Assembly (NCBI GenBank): GCA_027293245.1
Contig: JAPUFZ010000097.1
Coordinates: 1 to 6,196, forward strand
DNA: 6,196 bases
From: Gammaproteobacteria bacterium
GTDB lineage: Bacteria > Pseudomonadota > Gammaproteobacteria > GCA-001735895
Direction: 5' to 3'
Made by a program: the position numbers and the translations under genes. The notes below the pieces were generated by a model. The model made no database searches. It saw only the letters and a list, made by a program, of their open reading frames with translations, and was not told the DNA's origin. Numbering within the stretch: position 1 is the first letter of the stretch; each line of letters starts with the position of its first letter. Below, one piece after another: positions 5,967-6,196 of the stretch.

Positions 5967-6196
5967 TATTAATCGATAAACGGTTGAAAGCATCGGGCAA
6001 ATTCGCATTAATAACAATCTCGCTACTGAAGTCTGTCTGCGGTAACTCAAGCCGGCTGGCGTGCAGCATCAAACGCTTCACCCTTCTTTGTTTCATCCAT
6101 CGGTTAAATTCCTGATCGCCGTATTTGTTATCACCTGCTATCTCATGACCTTCGGCCTGGCAATGCACCCGAATTTGATGTGTCCGGCCAGTCACA
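5959..6196 (-). CDS. rluC: 23S rRNA pseudouridine synthase RluC, C-terminal part (5' end off the window)
   Basis: Isomerises specific uridines of 23S rRNA to pseudouridine (positions 955, 2504 and 2580 in E. coli). About 79 C-terminal residues are visible. TGRTHQIRVHCQAEGHEIAG is the conserved RluA-family segment near the end of the catalytic domain. GDNKYGDQEFNRWMKQ is RluC-like (E. coli has DDRYGDREFDRQL), and LMLHASRLEL completes the domain. The catalytic aspartate and the S4 RNA-binding domain lie off the right edge. The frame continues past the edge, so the GTG at 6195 is an internal valine codon and not a start. The position next to an S49 peptidase and the maf-yceD-rpmF cluster supports RluC over RluD or RluA. 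The stop overlaps the small HAD remnant. Confidence 0.92.
   Translation of the reverse strand, partial: VTGRTHQIRVHCQAEGHEIAGDNKYGDQEFNRWMKQRRVKRLMLHASRLELPQTDFSSEIVINANLPDAFNRLSINNV

Noticed and set aside
1..6196. CRISPR array, tRNA/rRNA gene, insertion sequence or prophage
   Set aside because: No spaced direct repeats, tRNA-like arms, transposase motifs or phage genes are seen; the window is mostly core chromosomal genes.

Overview
The window is a chromosomal segment from a gammaproteobacterium of roughly 50 % GC. The evidence is the gene order rluC / sppA / maf(yceF) / yceD-rpmF-plsX-fabH, with maf divergent from yceD as in E. coli, together with a zinc-free L32 and a UvrY/GacA-type regulator. 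I cannot name the genus. No phage, CRISPR or tRNA signature is present, and all recognised complete genes look intact.

Layout, right to left, since most genes are on the minus strand. The right edge (5959-6196) holds the C-terminal part of the 23S rRNA pseudouridine synthase RluC. Overlapping its stop is a 25-codon mini-ORF (5889-5966) carrying a HAD-phosphatase-like motif. It sits where many gammaproteobacteria have a full HAD phosphatase gene between rluC and sppA, and I read it as a deletion remnant. Next come a membrane-anchored S49 peptidase (4910-5854) and, convergent with it, maf/yceF on the plus strand with a TTG start (4259-4840).

The 157-base divergent spacer (4102-4258) carries a perfect 16-bp palindrome lying over a promoter-like element that faces yceD. 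Leftwards follow yceD (DUF177), rpmF (L32), plsX and fabH, the usual cluster linking ribosome assembly with phospholipid and fatty acid initiation. A terminator-like hairpin separates rpmF from plsX. plsX and fabH overlap by 4 nt. fabD-fabG-acpP-fabF do not follow fabH.

Instead there is a 148-base spacer with a GGGAGAGGG-type dispersed repeat. After it come a GacA/UvrY-like response regulator (527-1171) and, 3 nt beyond its stop and in the same frame, a family-5-type [4Fe-4S] uracil-DNA glycosylase that runs off the left edge (1-523).

The functional themes are lipid initiation (PlsX supplies acyl-phosphate, FabH starts chains), ribosome biogenesis (L32, YceD, RluC), nucleotide and DNA sanitation (Maf, UDG), and envelope proteolysis (S49 peptidase). 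The most unusual points are the HAD remnant, the operator-like palindrome, the rpmF/plsX hairpin, the truncated fab cluster, and the regulator-UDG coupling.
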